Origin: an uncultured Collinsella sp.
GTDB lineage: Bacteria > Actinomycetota > Coriobacteriia > Coriobacteriales > Coriobacteriaceae
DNA length: 21,807 nt
Direction: 5' to 3'
Assembly (NCBI GenBank): GCA_900547125.1
Contig: URFU01000023.1
Location: forward strand, 1 to 21,807
The position numbers were made by a program, and so were the translations under genes. This document shows, piece by piece, positions 21,477 to 21,807 of this stretch. The notes beneath the pieces were generated by a model. That model did no database searches, was not told the DNA's origin, and saw nothing but the letters and a program-made list of their open reading frames with translations. The first letter of the stretch is position 1, and every line of letters begins with the position of its first letter.

Positions 21477-21807
21477 ATGGCGATCAAGGTGTTTGCCGAC
21501 GGCGCTAACCTCGAAGGCATGCTTGACATGCATGACAATGGCAACGTTCAGGGCTTCACGACCAATCCTTCCCTTATGAAGGCCGGCGGCGTGACCGACT
21601 ACCGCGCTTTTGCCAAGACGGTTCTTGAGCACATTACCGATGTGTCGGTTTCTTTTGAGGTTTTCGCTGATGACGAGGCTGGTATGGAGGCCGAGGCTCG
21701 CGAGATTGCAACCTGGGCAGACAACGTCTATGTTAAGATTCCGGCGCTCAACACCAAGGGCGAGTCCACTGCCGCGCTGGTCAAGCGCCTTTCTTCCGAC
21801 GGCATCA
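21477..21807 (+). CDS. Transaldolase-family protein, N-terminal part (runs off right edge)
   Basis: The first 110 residues are present. They show the short transaldolase / fructose-6-phosphate aldolase barrel: KVFADGANLEGM at the first strand, GFTTNPSLMKAGG (26-38), SFEVFAD (59-65) and NVYVKIP (83-89), where Lys87 is the Schiff-base lysine. Full proteins of this family have about 215-230 residues. Whether it transfers dihydroxyacetone or only splits fructose 6-phosphate cannot be read from this part. AAAGGA lies before ATG 21477. The 348-base spacer to the divergent DeoR-type gene holds repeated candidate operator sites, so the gene is probably induced by a sugar phosphate and may head a carbohydrate operon beyond the edge. 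Confidence 0.87.
   Translation, partial: MAIKVFADGANLEGMLDMHDNGNVQGFTTNPSLMKAGGVTDYRAFAKTVLEHITDVSVSFEVFADDEAGMEAEAREIATWADNVYVKIPALNTKGESTAALVKRLSSDGI

Noticed and set aside
1..21807. CRISPR array, prophage or complete insertion sequence
   Set aside because: No regular direct-repeat array, no phage gene and no transposase or integrase frame was found on either strand.

Overview
The window looks like chromosomal DNA from a high-GC Gram-positive bacterium of the class Coriobacteriia, probably a Collinsella-type gut actinobacterium. This is an inference from GC-rich third codon positions, strong AGGAGG-like ribosome-binding sites, a small 4.5S-type SRP RNA, an LTA-synthase-family protein and the general look of the proteins. 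No 16S rRNA is present to confirm it. There are no phage genes, transposase genes or CRISPR arrays. Gene order is compact, and most non-coding space is taken up by palindromes and promoters.

Layout, left to right: (1) 1-990 holds the 5' end of a lemA-like gene on the minus strand, a TetR-type regulator and a minus-strand tRNA-Ser(UGA). (2) 1041-2822 is one reading frame that joins a tRNA adenosine deaminase (TadA) to a glycerate kinase. (3) 2823-3714 is about 890 bases without a credible protein gene. It carries the SRP RNA gene (ffs) with its own promoter and four different large palindromes. (4) 3715-7419 encodes the two halves of a heterodimeric ABC exporter, and 7547-8098 a flavodoxin. 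(5) 8451-10751 (minus) is an LTA-synthase-like membrane phosphotransferase, with a nitroreductase diverging at 10966. (6) 11997-16736 is a potassium module: a KUP transporter, a 64-residue membrane peptide, and a KdpD/KdpE-like two-component pair in which the kinase has no N-terminal KdpD sensor domain. (7) 16831-19389 (minus) is a fused 23S rRNA methyltransferase of the RlmKL type with a damaged RlmL active site, followed by a divergent HAD phosphatase. (8) 20337-21128 (minus) is a DeoR-type repressor facing a transaldolase-family gene that runs off the right edge.

Working links: tRNA-Ser, TadA and SRP RNA form a translation-related neighbourhood. The KUP transporter and the KdpDE-like pair suggest potassium uptake and sensing without KdpFABC. 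The DeoR protein probably controls the transaldolase through repeats in their shared spacer. The promoter regions of the ABC exporter and the flavodoxin share a 14-base motif with one mismatch, which hints at shared control.

The observations most worth a second look are the TadA-glycerate kinase fusion, the RlmKL protein whose NPPY and glycine-rich motifs are replaced, the 63-bp palindrome present twice with identical length, the palindrome cluster around ffs, and the attenuator-like hairpin just ahead of the sensor kinase. All family assignments come from reading motifs by eye; no database search was run.
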